DNA from: Aestuariimicrobium ganziense
Lineage (GTDB): Bacteria > Actinomycetota > Actinomycetes > Propionibacteriales > Propionibacteriaceae
DNA: 64,000 bases
Assembly (NCBI RefSeq): GCF_015352975.1
Contig: NZ_JACYIZ010000001.1
Span: 186,001 to 250,000 of the forward strand
Direction: 5' to 3'
Every line of letters begins with the position of its first letter. Positions within the stretch are counted from its first letter, which is position 1. The notes below the pieces were generated by a model. That model saw only the letters and a program-made list of their open reading frames with translations, ran no database searches and was not told the DNA's origin. A program made the translations under genes and the position numbers. This document shows, one piece after another, positions 9,364 to 18,879 of the stretch.

Positions 9364-10324
9364 CCAGCCCAACTTCGCCGGGGTGCGCACCGGGCCCCTC
9401 CAGCCAGGGGAGCGGGTCACCCTCACCGACCCCAAGGGACGCCGCCACTCGGTCGTCCTCGAGCCCGGCAAGGTGTTCCACACCACCAAGGGCGGCATCA
9501 ACCACGACGACTTGCTCGGCGGCCCCGAGGGCGTCGTGGTGACCAGCGCGGCCGGCATGCAGTTCCTGTGCCTTCGTCCGGTGATGAGCGAGTTCATGGT
9601 GTCGATGCCGCGCGAGGCGGCGGTGATCTACCCCAAGGACGCCGCCCAGATCGTGATGTGGACCGACATCTTCCCCGGCGCCCGGGTGCTCGAGGCAGGC
9701 GTCGGCTCAGGCGCCCTGTCGATCGCGCTGTTGCGGGCGCTGGGCCCGGACGGCCGGTTGTACTCCTACGAACGACGCCAGCAGTTCGCCGACGTGGCCC
9801 GGCGCAACGTCGAGACCTTCATCCAGGGCGAGCACCCGGGCTGGACGCTCACCGTCGGCGACCTGGTCGAGTCGCTCGAAGGCGGTCGGGCACCGGACGA
9901 GCCGATCGACCGGGTGATTCTCGACATGCTGGCGCCATGGGAGTGCATCGACGCCGTGGCCGAGGCGATGGTGGCCGGGGGAGTGCTGTGCTGCTACGTC
10001 GCCACCACCACCCAGCTGGGGCGGACGATGGACACCCTACGTGCCCATGGCGGCTTCACCGAACCGCACGCCACCGAGAACTCGATCCGGGAGTGGCACG
10101 CCGAAGGCCTGGCGATCCGCCCCGGCCACGGGACGAGCGGCCACACCGGCTTCCTGGTGATCTCGAGGCGGCTGGCTCCGGGGGTGAAGGCACCGATGCG
10201 CAAGCGTCGTCCGGCGCCTGGTGCGTACGGACCCGACTACACCGGGCCTCGTCCGGCCAACGTGTCGGCCGAGCACCAGCGCCACGGTGTCGAGACTTCA
10301 GCCCGGGTGACGTCGGTCGAGTAG
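9356..10324 (+). CDS. trmI: tRNA (adenine-58-N1)-methyltransferase TrmI
   Basis: This 322-residue class I methyltransferase makes m1A58 in the T-loop of tRNAs. It has an N-terminal beta domain (GERVTLTDPKGRRHSVVLEPG), the RPVMSEFMVSMPREAAVIYPKD segment in which substrate-binding residues fall, and a SAM motif VLEAGVGSGALSIALL. The GTG start at 9356 has GGAGG just upstream and overlaps the HAD stop. The last dozen residues (GVETSARVTSVE) are encoded in what looks like an intergenic repeat running past the stop. Location directly upstream of arc is typical for actinobacteria. Confidence 0.93.
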   Translation: MPDQPNFAGVRTGPLQPGERVTLTDPKGRRHSVVLEPGKVFHTTKGGINHDDLLGGPEGVVVTSAAGMQFLCLRPVMSEFMVSMPREAAVIYPKDAAQIVMWTDIFPGARVLEAGVGSGALSIALLRALGPDGRLYSYERRQQFADVARRNVETFIQGEHPGWTLTVGDLVESLEGGRAPDEPIDRVILDMLAPWECIDAVAEAMVAGGVLCCYVATTTQLGRTMDTLRAHGGFTEPHATENSIREWHAEGLAIRPGHGTSGHTGFLVISRRLAPGVKAPMRKRRPAPGAYGPDYTGPRPANVSAEHQRHGVETSARVTSVE

Positions 10325-10352
10325 CCCGCGAGGAACGAACGGCGTGTCGAGA
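10313..10352. repeat. Intergenic repeat, copy A
   Basis: This stretch around the trmI stop (core GTAGCCCGCGAGGAACGA, then GTGTCGAGAC) is similar over about 35 bp to 18694-18728, after der (GTAGGGCGCGAGGTACGA, then GTGTCGAGAT). It is probably a dispersed REP-like element. Confidence 0.45.
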
Positions 10353-10362
10353 CCGCCCGCGG

Positions 10363-10374
10363 TAGCGTGGCCAC
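10363..10374 (+). promoter_or_regulatory. Leaderless promoter -10 of arc
   Basis: TAGCGT (10363-10368) is followed by 6 nt and the GTG start at 10375. No ribosome binding site fits in the gap. Confidence 0.55.
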
Positions 10375-11988
10375 GTGTCGAGTCCTGAGCAGCAACGCAC
10401 CGATCAGCTGGAGCGCCGGCTGGCCGACGCCCGTGCCGATGCCCGCCAACTCGCCCAGACCAACGAGAAGCTGAACCAGACGCTCAAGCAAGCCCGGGCC
10501 CACCTGGTTTCGCTCAAGGCCCAGCTCGATGCCCTCGGCCAACCCCCGCTGGGACGCGGCCGCGTGGTCGCCCTGCACGACCAGATCGTCGACGTCGCCA
10601 CCCAGGGGCGACTGCTCCGGGTCGCGGTCACCCCCGAGTGGGGCGACATCGCAGGCCTCGAGGTCGGCGACGTCGTCCTGCTCAACGAGTCGCAGGTGAT
10701 CGTCGGCGTGCTCAACCCCGGTGAGCCCAGCGGTGCCGACGACCTGGCCACCGTGGTCGAGGTCGACGCCACGCATGCCGTGGTCACCACCGGCACCGAC
10801 GAGGTCCGGTTGCGGCTCGGCCCAGGCGTGCTCGCCGAACCCCCGTCGGCGGGGGAGTCGGTCGCGATCGACCGCACGGCCGGCCTGGTGCTGACCACCG
10901 TGGCCCGGCAGCACGTGCAGGAACTCGTCCTCGACGAGGTGCCCGACGTCGCCTACACCGACATCGGCGGGCTGGACGAACAGATCGAGCGCATCCGTGA
11001 CGCGGTCGAACTGCCATTCCTGCACCCCGACCTGTACCGCAGCTACCAGCTCAAGCCGCCCAAGGGCGTCCTGCTGTACGGGCCGCCCGGCTGTGGCAAG
11101 ACGATGATCGCCAAGGCCGTGGCCAAGTCGCTGGCAGACCAGCTCACCGACTCCGGCGCCGGCTCGTCCTTCATCACCGTGAAGGGACCCGAACTGCTGA
11201 ACAAGTTCGTCGGCGAGACCGAGCGCCAGATCAGGCTGGTGTTCGAGCGGGCGCGTGAGCAGGCCACCGCGGGCATCCCCGTCGTGGTGTTCTTCGACGA
11301 GATGGACTCGCTGTTCCGCACCCGAGGCAGCGGGGTGTCGTCCGATGTCGAGTCCACGATCGTGCCGCAGTTGCTCTCGGAGATCGACGGGGTCGAGGGC
11401 CTCGACAACGTGATCATCATCGGCGCCTCGAACCGCGAGGACATGATCGACCCGGCCATCCTTCGTCCCGGGCGGTTGGACGTGAAGATCAAGCTCGACC
11501 GGCCCAGCCGCCGGGGTGCCGTCGACATCCTGGGCAAGTACCTCACCGTCGACGTGCCGCTCGATGCTGCCGACCTGGCCGCGCACGGTGGCGACCGGGC
11601 AGCGACCGTGACGGCGCTGGTCGAGGCCACCGTCGCCTCGATCTATGACCAGGTGCCGGCCAACGAGTTCCTGCGGGTGACCTATGCCTCGGGCGACACC
11701 GAGGTGCTGCACTTCGCCGACTTCGCCTCCGGTGCCATGCTGCGCAACGTCGTCGACCGGGCCAAGAAGTACGCGATCAAGGACGAGTTGGCGGGGCGAG
11801 GCGGGGGAGTCTCGAGAACTGGCTTGGTGGCGGCCTGCCGCGAGGAGTTCGTCGAGAACGAAGACCTGCCCAACACCACCAACCCCGACGACTGGGCCAG
11901 GATCTCGGGCCGCAAGGGCGAGCGGATCGTGTTCGTGCAGTCGCTGGTCAGCCAGCACGCGCACCGGTTGGACGACGAGGCACGCTGA
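10375..11988 (+). CDS. arc: AAA+ ATPase forming ring-shaped complexes (ARC / Mpa homologue)
   Basis: This 537-residue hexameric ATPase of the pupylation pathway unfolds Pup-tagged proteins. An N-terminal coiled coil (about residues 8-55) would bind Pup. Two OB-type interdomain regions follow, then one AAA module with Walker A GPPGCGKT (about 236-243), Walker [11 protein letters not shown] (about 304-313) and sensor GASNRED. The C-terminus reads [15 protein letters not shown]. It lacks the GQYL tail with which mycobacterial Mpa docks on the 20S proteasome, in keeping with the absence of prcBA beside pup here. The GTG start follows the -10 box by 6 nt. Confidence 0.93.
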   Translation: MSSPEQQRTDQLERRLADARADARQLAQTNEKLNQTLKQARAHLVSLKAQLDALGQPPLGRGRVVALHDQIVDVATQGRLLRVAVTPEWGDIAGLEVGDVVLLNESQVIVGVLNPGEPSGADDLATVVEVDATHAVVTTGTDEVRLRLGPGVLAEPPSAGESVAIDRTAGLVLTTVARQHVQELVLDEVPDVAYTDIGGLDEQIERIRDAVELPFLHPDLYRSYQLKPPKGVLLYGPPGCGKTMIAKAVAKSLADQLTDSGAGSSFITVKGPELLNKFVGETERQIRLVFERAREQATAGIPVVVFFDEMDSLFRTRGSGVSSDVESTIVPQLLSEIDGVEGLDNVIIIGASNREDMIDPAILRPGRLDVKIKLDRPSRRGAVDILGKYLTVDVPLDAADLAAHGGDRAATVTALVEATVASIYDQVPANEFLRVTYASGDTEVLHFADFASGAMLRNVVDRAKKYAIKDELAGRGGGVSRTGLVAACREEFVENEDLPNTTNPDDWARISGRKGERIVFVQSLVSQHAHRLDDEAR

Positions 11989-11990
11989 GC

Positions 11991-12518
11991 CAGGTCGCTG
12001 CCTGTGGAACACCCCTGCTGCCGGCGGTCGTCGGCCGGTTGGGCAACGTGCTCACCCTCGGACGCACCGTGCGCCTGGCGACCCGCGCCCAACGGCGGGC
12101 GCTACGGGTGCGCGATCGCAACACCTGCCAGTTCCCGGGGTGCACCACGAGCCACCACCTCGACGCCCACCACCTGGTGCCGTGGTCGGCAGGAGGGGCA
12201 ACCGACCTCGACAACCTGATCCTGCTGTGCCGACGCCACCACACCTTCGTCCACGAGGGCGGCGTCACGATCACCGCCGGCAACCAACCGTCAAGGTTCA
12301 CGTTCATGCTCGCCGATGGATCGCCGTTCGCCGAGCACTGGTTCCGGCAGAGCAATGACGAGGTCATCCTCTGGCGGTTGCAGCATCTCGCCAAGGCCAC
12401 GGCGTCGGACGACCCGAGCCGGATCTTCCCCCGCCAGGCCGGTGCTGGGTTCTCACTGCACGAGTGCGTCCGGGTGCTGTGTGAACGCCAGAGGCCAGCG
12501 GTCGCCATTGCCGCCTAG
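11991..12518 (+). pseudogene. Truncated DUF222/13E12-type HNH endonuclease (C-terminal part)
   Basis: This frame is the C-terminal third of the actinobacterial DUF222-HNH family. It shows GNVLTLGRTVRLATRAQRRAL, then the HNH motif CQFPGCTTSHHLDAHHLVPW followed by DNLILLCRRHH, with zinc cysteines and catalytic histidines intact. The N-terminal DUF222 region is missing. Homologous-looking sequence (QVAACGTPLLPAVVG) begins within 3 nt of the arc stop, and there is no ATG or GTG at its head; TTG 12039 is the first plausible start. It is probably a remnant left by a deletion, though a free-standing HNH protein of about 159 residues is possible. Confidence 0.6.
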
Positions 12519-12523
12519 GGTGA

Positions 12524-12937
12524 TCAGGCGTGCGCAGAGCCCTCCGGCTCGGCGCCCGTCTCGCGGAACCGTCGTCCGAACAGCAGCCGCCAACCCACCA
12601 GGAAGGCCCCGAGCACCAAGGTGGCCACGATGATGAACGCGGTCGCTGCGGTGTCACCGGACGAGACCCGCAGCACCATGCCACCGGCCACGGTCACCAC
12701 CCACAGGAACACCCCCGCACCAAGCGTGAACGCCCGACGCCGACGCACCAGCATCACCGCCCAGCCCACGACCAGGGCGAACAGGAATGGCCACGCGGTC
12801 TGGAACACCCCGCTGGGCGTCAGCGACTCCGAGTGGCTGGCTCGTCCGATCAGCGCGAACAGTGCCACCAGCAACAGGTCGATGATGACGCCGTGCTTGG
12901 TGGTCAGACGGGAGTTCGTGCCGGGTGTGGTTGACAT
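12524..12937 (-). CDS. DUF3054-like membrane protein
   Basis: This 137-residue protein has four predicted transmembrane helices (around LLLVALFALIG, WPFLFALVVGWAVMLV, GAGVFLWVVTVAGGMVL and AFIIVATLVLGAFLVGW) and a charged C-terminus. It matches the general pattern of DUF3054 family proteins of unknown function. The start at 12937 is set by TAGGCT 7 nt upstream. The open frame continues far upstream, but that part is antisense to dop and not coding. It is divergent from dop, with only 24 bp between start codons. Confidence 0.75.
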   Translation of the reverse strand: MSTTPGTNSRLTTKHGVIIDLLLVALFALIGRASHSESLTPSGVFQTAWPFLFALVVGWAVMLVRRRRAFTLGAGVFLWVVTVAGGMVLRVSSGDTAATAFIIVATLVLGAFLVGWRLLFGRRFRETGAEPEGSAHA

Positions 12938-12961
12938 GGGTCCCAGCCTAGGGTGGTGCCC
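12938..12961. promoter_or_regulatory. Overlapping divergent leaderless promoters DUF3054 / dop
   Basis: The ten bases AGCCTAGGGT (12945-12954) hold TAGGGT for dop on the plus strand (12949-12954) and TAGGCT for the DUF3054 gene on the minus strand (12950-12945). Each is exactly 7 nt from its ATG, and the two hexamers share two base pairs. Confidence 0.6.
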
Positions 12962-14458
12962 ATGACGGTGATCGGCATCGAGAACGAGTACGGCATCTCG
13001 GTGGCCGGTGTGCCGGGTGACGCCGTCGACCCGGTCGCGCTGTCGGCCGCCGTGGTCACCGCCGGAACCCCGCTTGCGGCCCGCTGGGACTTCAGCCACG
13101 AGTCGCCGCTGCGCGACCAGCGCGGCGGCCACCTGCCCCGGCACGAGGCGCTGCCCGAGATGCTCACCAACGAACTGATCGCCGACGAGACCCGCCACGC
13201 CAACCGGTTGCTGCCCAACGGCGCCCGGTTCTACGTCGACCACGCCCACCCCGAGTACTCCGGGCCCGAGGTGCGCTCGGCAGGCGAGGCCGTGCTGTGG
13301 GATGCCGCCGGTGACCGAATCGTCCTCGACGCCGCTGCCAAGGCCTCCGAACGGCTGGGCCTGCCAGTGCGGATCCACAAGAACAACACCGACGGCAAGG
13401 GCGCCTCCTACGGCTGCCACGAGAACTACCTGGTGCCACGCTCGGTGCCCTTCGAGCGGATCGTGTCGCAGTTCAGCGCCCACCTGGTCACCCGGTCGGT
13501 TCTGTGCGGGGCCGGACGCGTGGGCCTCGGCCAACGCAGCCAGCAAGCCGGCTTCCAGCTCACCCAACGGGCCGACTTCTTCGAGGCCCGGGCTGGCCTT
13601 GAGACCACGATCCGGCGTCCAGTGATCAACACCCGCGATGAACCGCACGCCGACCCCCGCCGCTGGCGTCGCCTGCACGTGATCACCGGCGACGCCCTGA
13701 TCGGTCAGGTCGCCACCTCGGTCAAGGTGGGTTCGGCGGCGCTCGTGCTGCAGGTGATCGCCGACGGCCAGCGGCTGCTGCCAGTGCTCACCGACCCGGT
13801 CCGCGCCTTCCACCAGGTCTCGCACGACACCACGCTGTCGGTCGAACTCGACTGCCTCGACGGCATCCGTCGCACCGCGCTGCAACTGCAGCGGGAGTGG
13901 TGGCAGGCCTGCGTCGACACCTGTCTGGACGACCCCTGGATCACCGACGCCGAGACCGTCCTCAGCGCGTGGGACGACCTGCTCACCGATGCCAGAGACG
14001 ACCCGATGCTGCTCGCCGACCGGGTCGACTGGGCCGCCAAGCTTCGCCTGCTCGAGGGGATGCGTCGCCGCCGCGACCTGGACTGGGGCGCCCCGGAACT
14101 CGCCGCGCTCGACCTGCAGTGGTCAGACCTCGACCCGACCGACGGACTGGGCACCCGCCTGGCGGCGTCCGGCGCCCTGCAGACGATCTGGCCCGACCAG
14201 AACGTCGAGTGGGCGATGCATGCGGCCCCCACCACGACCCGGGCCTGGCTGCGCGGCCAACTCGTCTCGCGCTTCGGCGCGCAACTGGCCGGGGTTAACT
14301 GGGACCACCTCACCCTGGTCAGCCGCGACGGCAGGCTGCACGGCATCGACCTCTCCGAGCCACTGGCCGACACCGCCGACGACTGGGCCGAGGCGCTGGT
14401 CGACGTCGCGTCGGTCGAGCAGCTGGTGATCGCGCTCGGGCGTGGTCGTCGACGCTGA
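12962..14458 (+). CDS. dop: Depupylase / deamidase of Pup (Dop)
   Basis: This 498-residue glutamine-synthetase-fold enzyme deamidates the C-terminal Gln of Pup to Glu and can remove Pup from substrates. Typical Dop features are GIENEYGIS at the ATP/metal site, RWDFSHESPLRDQRGG before the Dop loop, YVDHAHPEYSGPE with the proposed nucleophile D93, HKNNTDGKGASYGCHENYL, and INTRDEPHADPRRWRRLHVI. These fit Dop better than the ligase PafA. The ATG at 12962 is chosen by homology and by TAGGGT 7 nt upstream. Pup follows 26 bp after the stop. PafA is not in this window. Confidence 0.93.
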   Translation: MTVIGIENEYGISVAGVPGDAVDPVALSAAVVTAGTPLAARWDFSHESPLRDQRGGHLPRHEALPEMLTNELIADETRHANRLLPNGARFYVDHAHPEYSGPEVRSAGEAVLWDAAGDRIVLDAAAKASERLGLPVRIHKNNTDGKGASYGCHENYLVPRSVPFERIVSQFSAHLVTRSVLCGAGRVGLGQRSQQAGFQLTQRADFFEARAGLETTIRRPVINTRDEPHADPRRWRRLHVITGDALIGQVATSVKVGSAALVLQVIADGQRLLPVLTDPVRAFHQVSHDTTLSVELDCLDGIRRTALQLQREWWQACVDTCLDDPWITDAETVLSAWDDLLTDARDDPMLLADRVDWAAKLRLLEGMRRRRDLDWGAPELAALDLQWSDLDPTDGLGTRLAASGALQTIWPDQNVEWAMHAAPTTTRAWLRGQLVSRFGAQLAGVNWDHLTLVSRDGRLHGIDLSEPLADTADDWAEALVDVASVEQLVIALGRGRRR

Positions 14459-14469
14459 GCCGCCCCGGA

Positions 14470-14484
14470 TAGGCTGGGGCCACC
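14470..14484 (+). promoter_or_regulatory. Promoter -10 of pup
   Basis: TAGGCT (14470-14475) lies 9 nt before the pup ATG, so transcripts would have a leader of a few bases at most. It gives pup its own start in addition to any read-through from dop. Confidence 0.5.
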
Positions 14485-14688
14485 ATGAGTGAGCAGCAGT
14501 GGTTGTCCCGCAGTGAGCGGCACCGCCGACCCGAACAGGCCGCCGACACCCCCTCGGCGCAGTCGAGCCGGCAGGACCGCGAGCGCGACGACGCCAAGTT
14601 CGACGCCCTGCTCGACGAGATCGACAGCGTGCTCGAGACCAACGCCGAGGAGTACGTGCGCTCCTTCGTCCAGAAGGGTGGCCAGTGA
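14485..14688 (+). CDS. pup: Prokaryotic ubiquitin-like protein Pup
   Basis: This 67-residue, largely disordered tag is attached to lysines by PafA. The C-terminus ends SFVQKGGQ, the canonical GGQ form that must be deamidated by Dop before ligation. The conserved helix region [20 protein letters not shown] binds the ARC coiled coil. The 4-bp overlap of its stop with the tyrA start (GTGA at 14685) is unusual in gene context: actinobacteria with proteasomes have prcB and prcA here. Confidence 0.95.
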   Translation: MSEQQWLSRSERHRRPEQAADTPSAQSSRQDRERDDAKFDALLDEIDSVLETNAEEYVRSFVQKGGQ

Positions 14689-15758
14689 CCCCTCAGGCCA
14701 GCGAGCCGGCGTCGCGGGTGGTGGTGATCGGTGCCGGTCTGGTCGGCGCCTCGATCGGCTGCGCACTGACTCGTGCCGGTCGCACCGTGCACCTGGAGGA
14801 CCGGGTGCCCAGCCATGCCATCGTCGCGGCCGGACGAGGGGCGGGCCTGATCACCCCCGCACCCTCGCGCGAGGTCGCACTGGTGGTGGTCGCCGTCACC
14901 CCTGAAGCGGTGCCCGACGTGGTCACCGACGCCCTCGCGCGCTTCCCCGGGGCCACCGTCACTGACGTCGCCTCGATCAAGGCCAGCATCATCGACGCGC
15001 TGCACGACTCCGGCGTCGACGCCACCCGCTACGTCGGTTCCCACCCGATGGCCGGTTCCCAGCACACCGGGCCGCTGACCGCCGATGCCGACCTGTTCGT
15101 CGACCGCACCTGGGTGGTCACCCCGCACGCGCAGAGTTCGTCCGACGCCGTGACGGTGGTGGCAGACCTGGCCCAGGCCTGTGGTGCCCGCACCGTCGAG
15201 ATGCCGGCCGAGGTGCACGACCGCGCCGTCGCGCAGATGTCGCACCTGCCCCAGTTGATGAGTTCACTGACTGCCGGTCACCTGCGACTGGTGCCGGTCG
15301 AGCACCTGCCGCTGGCTGGGCAGGGCATTCGTGACGTCACCCGGATCGCCGGGTCCGACCCGGTGCTGTGGCGCCAGATCATCTCCGCCAACCGCGCCGC
15401 CATCCGCACCGAGCTCGAGGGGGTGCGCGCCGACATGGACGAGTTGCTCACCGCCCTCGACGACCCCGACCAGCTCGAGGCCTTTCTGGCCCGGGGGCGA
15501 GCCGGTGCCCGCACGCTTCCCGGCAAGCACGGTCTCGCCGCCCAGGACCTCGTCCGGGTGGTCATCGAGATCCCCGACGCACCCGGTTCGTTGGCACGGC
15601 TGTTCACCGACATCGAGGCTGCCGGGGTCAACGTCGAAGACCTGCAGATCGAGCACGACCCGGTGCGCGAGGTCGGTTTCCTGGCCGTCGACGTCACCCC
15701 TGAGCACGGCGACCGGCTCACCGAGGCGATCCGGACGAAGGGCTGGACGCTCAGCTGA
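14685..15758 (+). CDS. tyrA: Prephenate dehydrogenase with C-terminal ACT domain
   Basis: This enzyme oxidatively decarboxylates prephenate to 4-hydroxyphenylpyruvate in tyrosine biosynthesis. The 357-residue protein has an NAD-binding Rossmann start [14 protein letters not shown] (about 11-24), the catalytic segment [12 protein letters not shown], and an all-helical dimerisation region with [16 protein letters not shown]-terminal ACT domain begins [15 protein letters not shown] (about 289-303) and probably gives tyrosine feedback control. The GTG start overlaps the pup stop. Confidence 0.93.
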   Translation: MTPQASEPASRVVVIGAGLVGASIGCALTRAGRTVHLEDRVPSHAIVAAGRGAGLITPAPSREVALVVVAVTPEAVPDVVTDALARFPGATVTDVASIKASIIDALHDSGVDATRYVGSHPMAGSQHTGPLTADADLFVDRTWVVTPHAQSSSDAVTVVADLAQACGARTVEMPAEVHDRAVAQMSHLPQLMSSLTAGHLRLVPVEHLPLAGQGIRDVTRIAGSDPVLWRQIISANRAAIRTELEGVRADMDELLTALDDPDQLEAFLARGRAGARTLPGKHGLAAQDLVRVVIEIPDAPGSLARLFTDIEAAGVNVEDLQIEHDPVREVGFLAVDVTPEHGDRLTEAIRTKGWTLS

Positions 15759-15827
15759 GCACTTCTGCGTCGCCGCCGCGTCAGGTGTCGGCAAGATGTC
15801 GTTGTCCGATTCGTCACGGGAGGTCCC

Positions 15828-15840
15828 TAGCGTGAACAGC
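15828..15840 (+). promoter_or_regulatory. Leaderless promoter -10 of cmk
   Basis: TAGCGT (15828-15833) plus 7 nt leads to GTG 15841. This decides between GTG 15841 and the in-frame alternatives ATG 15796 and GTG 15832. Confidence 0.55.
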
Positions 15841-16527
15841 GTGCAGCACGGTCAGGTGGGCTCGCAGCCACTGGTGGTCGCGATCGATGGGCCCAGCGGG
15901 TCGGGCAAGTCGTCCACCGCCCGCGGCCTCGCCCAACGGCTGGGGCTGGGCTACCTCGACACCGGGTCGATGTACCGGGCGGTGGCCGTCGCCTACCTCG
16001 AGTCCGGCCTTGCCGCCGACGAGGTCGAGGCGATCGGCTATCTGGCCTCGCAGGTGCGCATCGAGGTTGGCACCGACCCGGCTCGTCCGACCACCGCCGT
16101 CGACGGGGTCGACGTCACCGCGACCATCCGCGAGCCCAGGATCAGCCAGCACGTCTCGGTGGTGGCCACCAACCTCGAGGTGCGTCGGGTGCTCACCGAC
16201 CAGATGCGGCGCCTGATCAGCGACCACGACGAGGGCATCGTCGTCGAGGGACGAGACATCACCACCGTGGTCTGGCCCCAGGCCCAGGTGCGCGTACTGC
16301 TGGTCGCCGACCCCGCCGCCCGGATCCGGAGACGCGAAGCCGAACTCGCCGGCGCCGCCTCGACCGACGAGGTCACCGACCAGGTTGTGCGCCGCGACCA
16401 CGACGACGCCACCGTCAGCCAGTTCGAGACCCCCGCCGACGGGGTCACCCTGATCGACTCGACCCACCTGAGCCTCGACGAGGTGATCGAGGCGATCTGC
16501 GCCCTCGTCCCCGACCCGCAGGAGTGA
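15841..16527 (+). CDS. cmk: Cytidylate kinase
   Basis: This enzyme phosphorylates CMP and dCMP to the diphosphates. The 228-residue protein opens VVAIDGPSGSGKSSTARGLA (P-loop around residues 17-25), followed by GYLDTGSMYRAVA and the EGRDITTVVWPQA substrate loop. The LID region is RIRRREAEL. The size is normal for the family when the start is GTG 15841; longer starts would add a tail not expected in the family. plsC-like and der follow with a 4-bp gap and an overlap, so the three probably form an operon. Confidence 0.92.
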   Translation: MQHGQVGSQPLVVAIDGPSGSGKSSTARGLAQRLGLGYLDTGSMYRAVAVAYLESGLAADEVEAIGYLASQVRIEVGTDPARPTTAVDGVDVTATIREPRISQHVSVVATNLEVRRVLTDQMRRLISDHDEGIVVEGRDITTVVWPQAQVRVLLVADPAARIRRREAELAGAASTDEVTDQVVRRDHDDATVSQFETPADGVTLIDSTHLSLDEVIEAICALVPDPQE

Positions 16528-16531
16528 CCCG

Positions 16532-17296
16532 ATGACCGTGGACCTCAGCCCCGGCGCGGGACTCGACCTGCCCCGCACCGACCACCTTCCCGTGCTGAGG
16601 ACCAGGTTGCTCGACCTCGTGCGCAAGCCCGCCGCCACCGTGTTCCAGCGCCTCTACCGGGTGCACGAACATGGGCGTCAGCACCTGCCGGGCAGCGGTC
16701 CGGTGATCCTGGCCGCCAACCACCTGGGCGCACTCGACGGGCCACTGCTGGTCAGCCTGCACCCCGGCGCGTTGGCCCTGGCCAAGCGTGAGTTGTTCCG
16801 TGGTGCGGTCGGTCGGATGCTCCACCTGGCCGGGCAACTCCCGGTCGACCGGACCCTGCACGACGTCGGAGCGGTGCGCCGGTGCGTGCAGGTGCTGCTC
16901 GAGCACCGTCCGCTGGTGATCTTCCCCGAGGGGCGTCGCGGGCACGGCGACATGACCAGCCTGCGTGGGGGAGCAGCGTACCTGGCGATGGTGACCGGGG
17001 CGCCGATCGTCCCGGTGGCGCTGATGGGCACCCGTCTGAACGGTGCGGACGAGCGTGCGCTTCCTCCACCGGGGTCGGCGCTGCACATCGTGTACGGTGA
17101 ACAGGTTCACCTGCCGACCAGGCAGTGGCCTCGTCGCACGACGGATGTTGCGCAGGCCACCCAGCAGCTGACCCGGATCTGTTCCGAGCACGTGCGCTGG
17201 GCCGAACTCACCACCGGCATGCGCCTTCCGCACCTGCCCCGGACGAGGACACCCCATGAGCGAGCCCCAGGGCCCGGAACTCCAGATCACCCCTGA
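16532..17296 (+). CDS. 1-acyl-sn-glycerol-3-phosphate acyltransferase-like protein
   Basis: This 254-residue membrane-associated acyltransferase (PlsC/LPLAT fold) has the catalytic HxxxxD box in [12 protein letters not shown] and the glycerophosphate-binding FPEGRRG. The context cmk - LPLAT - der is common in actinobacteria. It should acylate lysophosphatidic acid or a related lipid; the substrate is not proven. The C-terminus runs 41 nt into der in another frame, which implies translational coupling. Confidence 0.88.
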   Translation: MTVDLSPGAGLDLPRTDHLPVLRTRLLDLVRKPAATVFQRLYRVHEHGRQHLPGSGPVILAANHLGALDGPLLVSLHPGALALAKRELFRGAVGRMLHLAGQLPVDRTLHDVGAVRRCVQVLLEHRPLVIFPEGRRGHGDMTSLRGGAAYLAMVTGAPIVPVALMGTRLNGADERALPPPGSALHIVYGEQVHLPTRQWPRRTTDVAQATQQLTRICSEHVRWAELTTGMRLPHLPRTRTPHERAPGPGTPDHP

Positions 17297-18692
17297 TGAC
17301 CCGGCTGACTTCGACCTGACCGACTACGACATCGACGAGGTCGAGTTCAGCGAGTACGAGTCCGAGGAGTACGTCCCTCGTCCCGTGGTGGCCGTTGTCG
17401 GACGACCCAATGTCGGCAAGTCGACCCTGGTCAACCGGATCATCGGTCGACGCGAGGCCGTCGTCCAGGACACCCCCGGTGTGACCCGCGACCGGGTCTC
17501 CTACGACGCGGACTGGTCGGGACGTGACTTCGTCCTGGTCGACACCGGTGGCTGGGTCTCCGACGCCCGCGGCATGGCCGCCCAGATCGCCGAGCAGGCC
17601 GAGATCGCCATCTCGCTGGCCGACGCGGTGATGTTCGTGGTCGACGCCACCGTCGGCACCACCGACGAGGACGAGGCGGTCGTGCAGGTGCTGCGCCGCT
17701 CGCGCAAGCCGGTGATCCTGGTCGCCAACAAGGTGGACGACCAGCGCACCGAGTCGGAGGCGGCCACCATGTGGAACCTCGGGCTGGGGGAGCCGTGGCC
17801 GGTCTCGGCGCTGCACGGTCGCGGCACCGGTGACATGCTCGACGCGCTGCTCGAGGTGCTGCCGACCGACCCGGAGGGGCTGGTGGAGCGTCGCACCGGT
17901 CCTCGTCGCGTCGCCATCGTCGGCAAGCCCAACGTGGGCAAGTCGTCGTTGCTGAACAAGTTGGCCCGCGCCGATCGCTCGGTGGTCTCCGACGTGTCGG
18001 GCACGACGGTCGACCCCGTCGACGAGTTGGTCGAGGTTGGCGGCACCACCTACCGCTTCATCGACACCGCCGGCATCCGACGCCGGGTCAAGGAGGCCTC
18101 CGGGCACGAGTACTACGCCTCGCTGCGCACTCAGGGCGCGATCGAGCGGGCCGAGGTCTGCATCGTCGTCGTGGACGCCAGCGAGGAGATCAGCGAGCAG
18201 GACCTGCGGATCCTGTCGCGGGTCGAGGAGACCGGCCGTGCCTTGGTGATTGCCTACAACAAGTGGGACCTGACCGATGAGGAGCGTCGCCGCTACCTGT
18301 CGCGCGAGATCGAGCGCGACGTGTACGCGTTCGCGTGGGCGCCGCACGTCAACATCTCGGCGCTCACCGGACGCAACGTCGACAAGTTGGCCCGCGCGAT
18401 CGAGGCCGCGTTGGAGGGCTGGGAGACCCGGGTTCCGACCAGCAAGCTCAATGCCTTCCTCGGACGAGTCGCCGCCGCCCACCCGCACCCGGTGCGTGGC
18501 GGCAAGCAGCCGCGCATCCTGTTCGGCACCCAGGCCCACGCCTGCCCGCCCACCTTCGTGTTGTTCACCTCGGGCCAGTTGGACCCGCAGTACACCCGGT
18601 TCGTTGAGCGGCGCCTGCGTGAGGACTTCGGGTTCACCGGGTCACCGGTGCACGTCGAGGTGCGGGCCCGGGCCAAGCGCTCCAAGCGTTGA
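17256..18692 (+). CDS. der: GTPase Der (EngA), ribosome assembly
   Basis: This 478-residue tandem GTPase is needed for 50S subunit maturation. Domain 1 has G1 GRPNVGKST (about 50), [14 protein letters not shown] and NKVD. Domain 2 has GKPNVGKSS (about 223), [18 protein letters not shown] and NKWDL. A KH-like C-terminal domain ends in a basic tail, RARAKRSKR. An acidic 45-residue N-terminal extension precedes the first G domain. ATG 17256 lies inside the upstream acyltransferase gene. Confidence 0.95.
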   Translation: MSEPQGPELQITPDDPADFDLTDYDIDEVEFSEYESEEYVPRPVVAVVGRPNVGKSTLVNRIIGRREAVVQDTPGVTRDRVSYDADWSGRDFVLVDTGGWVSDARGMAAQIAEQAEIAISLADAVMFVVDATVGTTDEDEAVVQVLRRSRKPVILVANKVDDQRTESEAATMWNLGLGEPWPVSALHGRGTGDMLDALLEVLPTDPEGLVERRTGPRRVAIVGKPNVGKSSLLNKLARADRSVVSDVSGTTVDPVDELVEVGGTTYRFIDTAGIRRRVKEASGHEYYASLRTQGAIERAEVCIVVVDASEEISEQDLRILSRVEETGRALVIAYNKWDLTDEERRRYLSREIERDVYAFAWAPHVNISALTGRNVDKLARAIEAALEGWETRVPTSKLNAFLGRVAAAHPHPVRGGKQPRILFGTQAHACPPTFVLFTSGQLDPQYTRFVERRLREDFGFTGSPVHVEVRARAKRSKR

Positions 18693-18693
18693 T

Positions 18694-18728
18694 CAAGTAG
18701 GGCGCGAGGTACGAGCGCCCGTGTCGAG
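18694..18728. repeat. Intergenic repeat, copy B
   Basis: This stretch is similar over about 35 bp to 10317-10350, after trmI. It begins at the der stop and carries the same GTAG..CGCGAGG.ACGA core and GTGTCGAGA end. Confidence 0.4.
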
Positions 18729-18740
18729 ATGACCGGGGGA

Positions 18741-18769
18741 TTGGTGCCCGGTTCACGAGGTGCGATAGT
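18741..18769 (+). promoter_or_regulatory. Promoter of tRNA-Pro
   Basis: TTGGTG (18741-18746) and GATAGT (18764-18769) are separated by 17 bp. The expected start, near 18776, lies about 20 nt before the mature tRNA end. Confidence 0.55.
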
Positions 18770-18795
18770 GTTTCTCCTCGGGTCGCAAGACCCGG

Positions 18796-18871
<76 letters not shown>

Positions 18872-18879
18872 TTTGCCCA

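Noticed and set aside
12524..13885. Long N-terminal extension of the DUF3054 protein
   Set aside because: The upstream part is antisense to dop; only the part after ATG 12937 has transmembrane character and family likeness.
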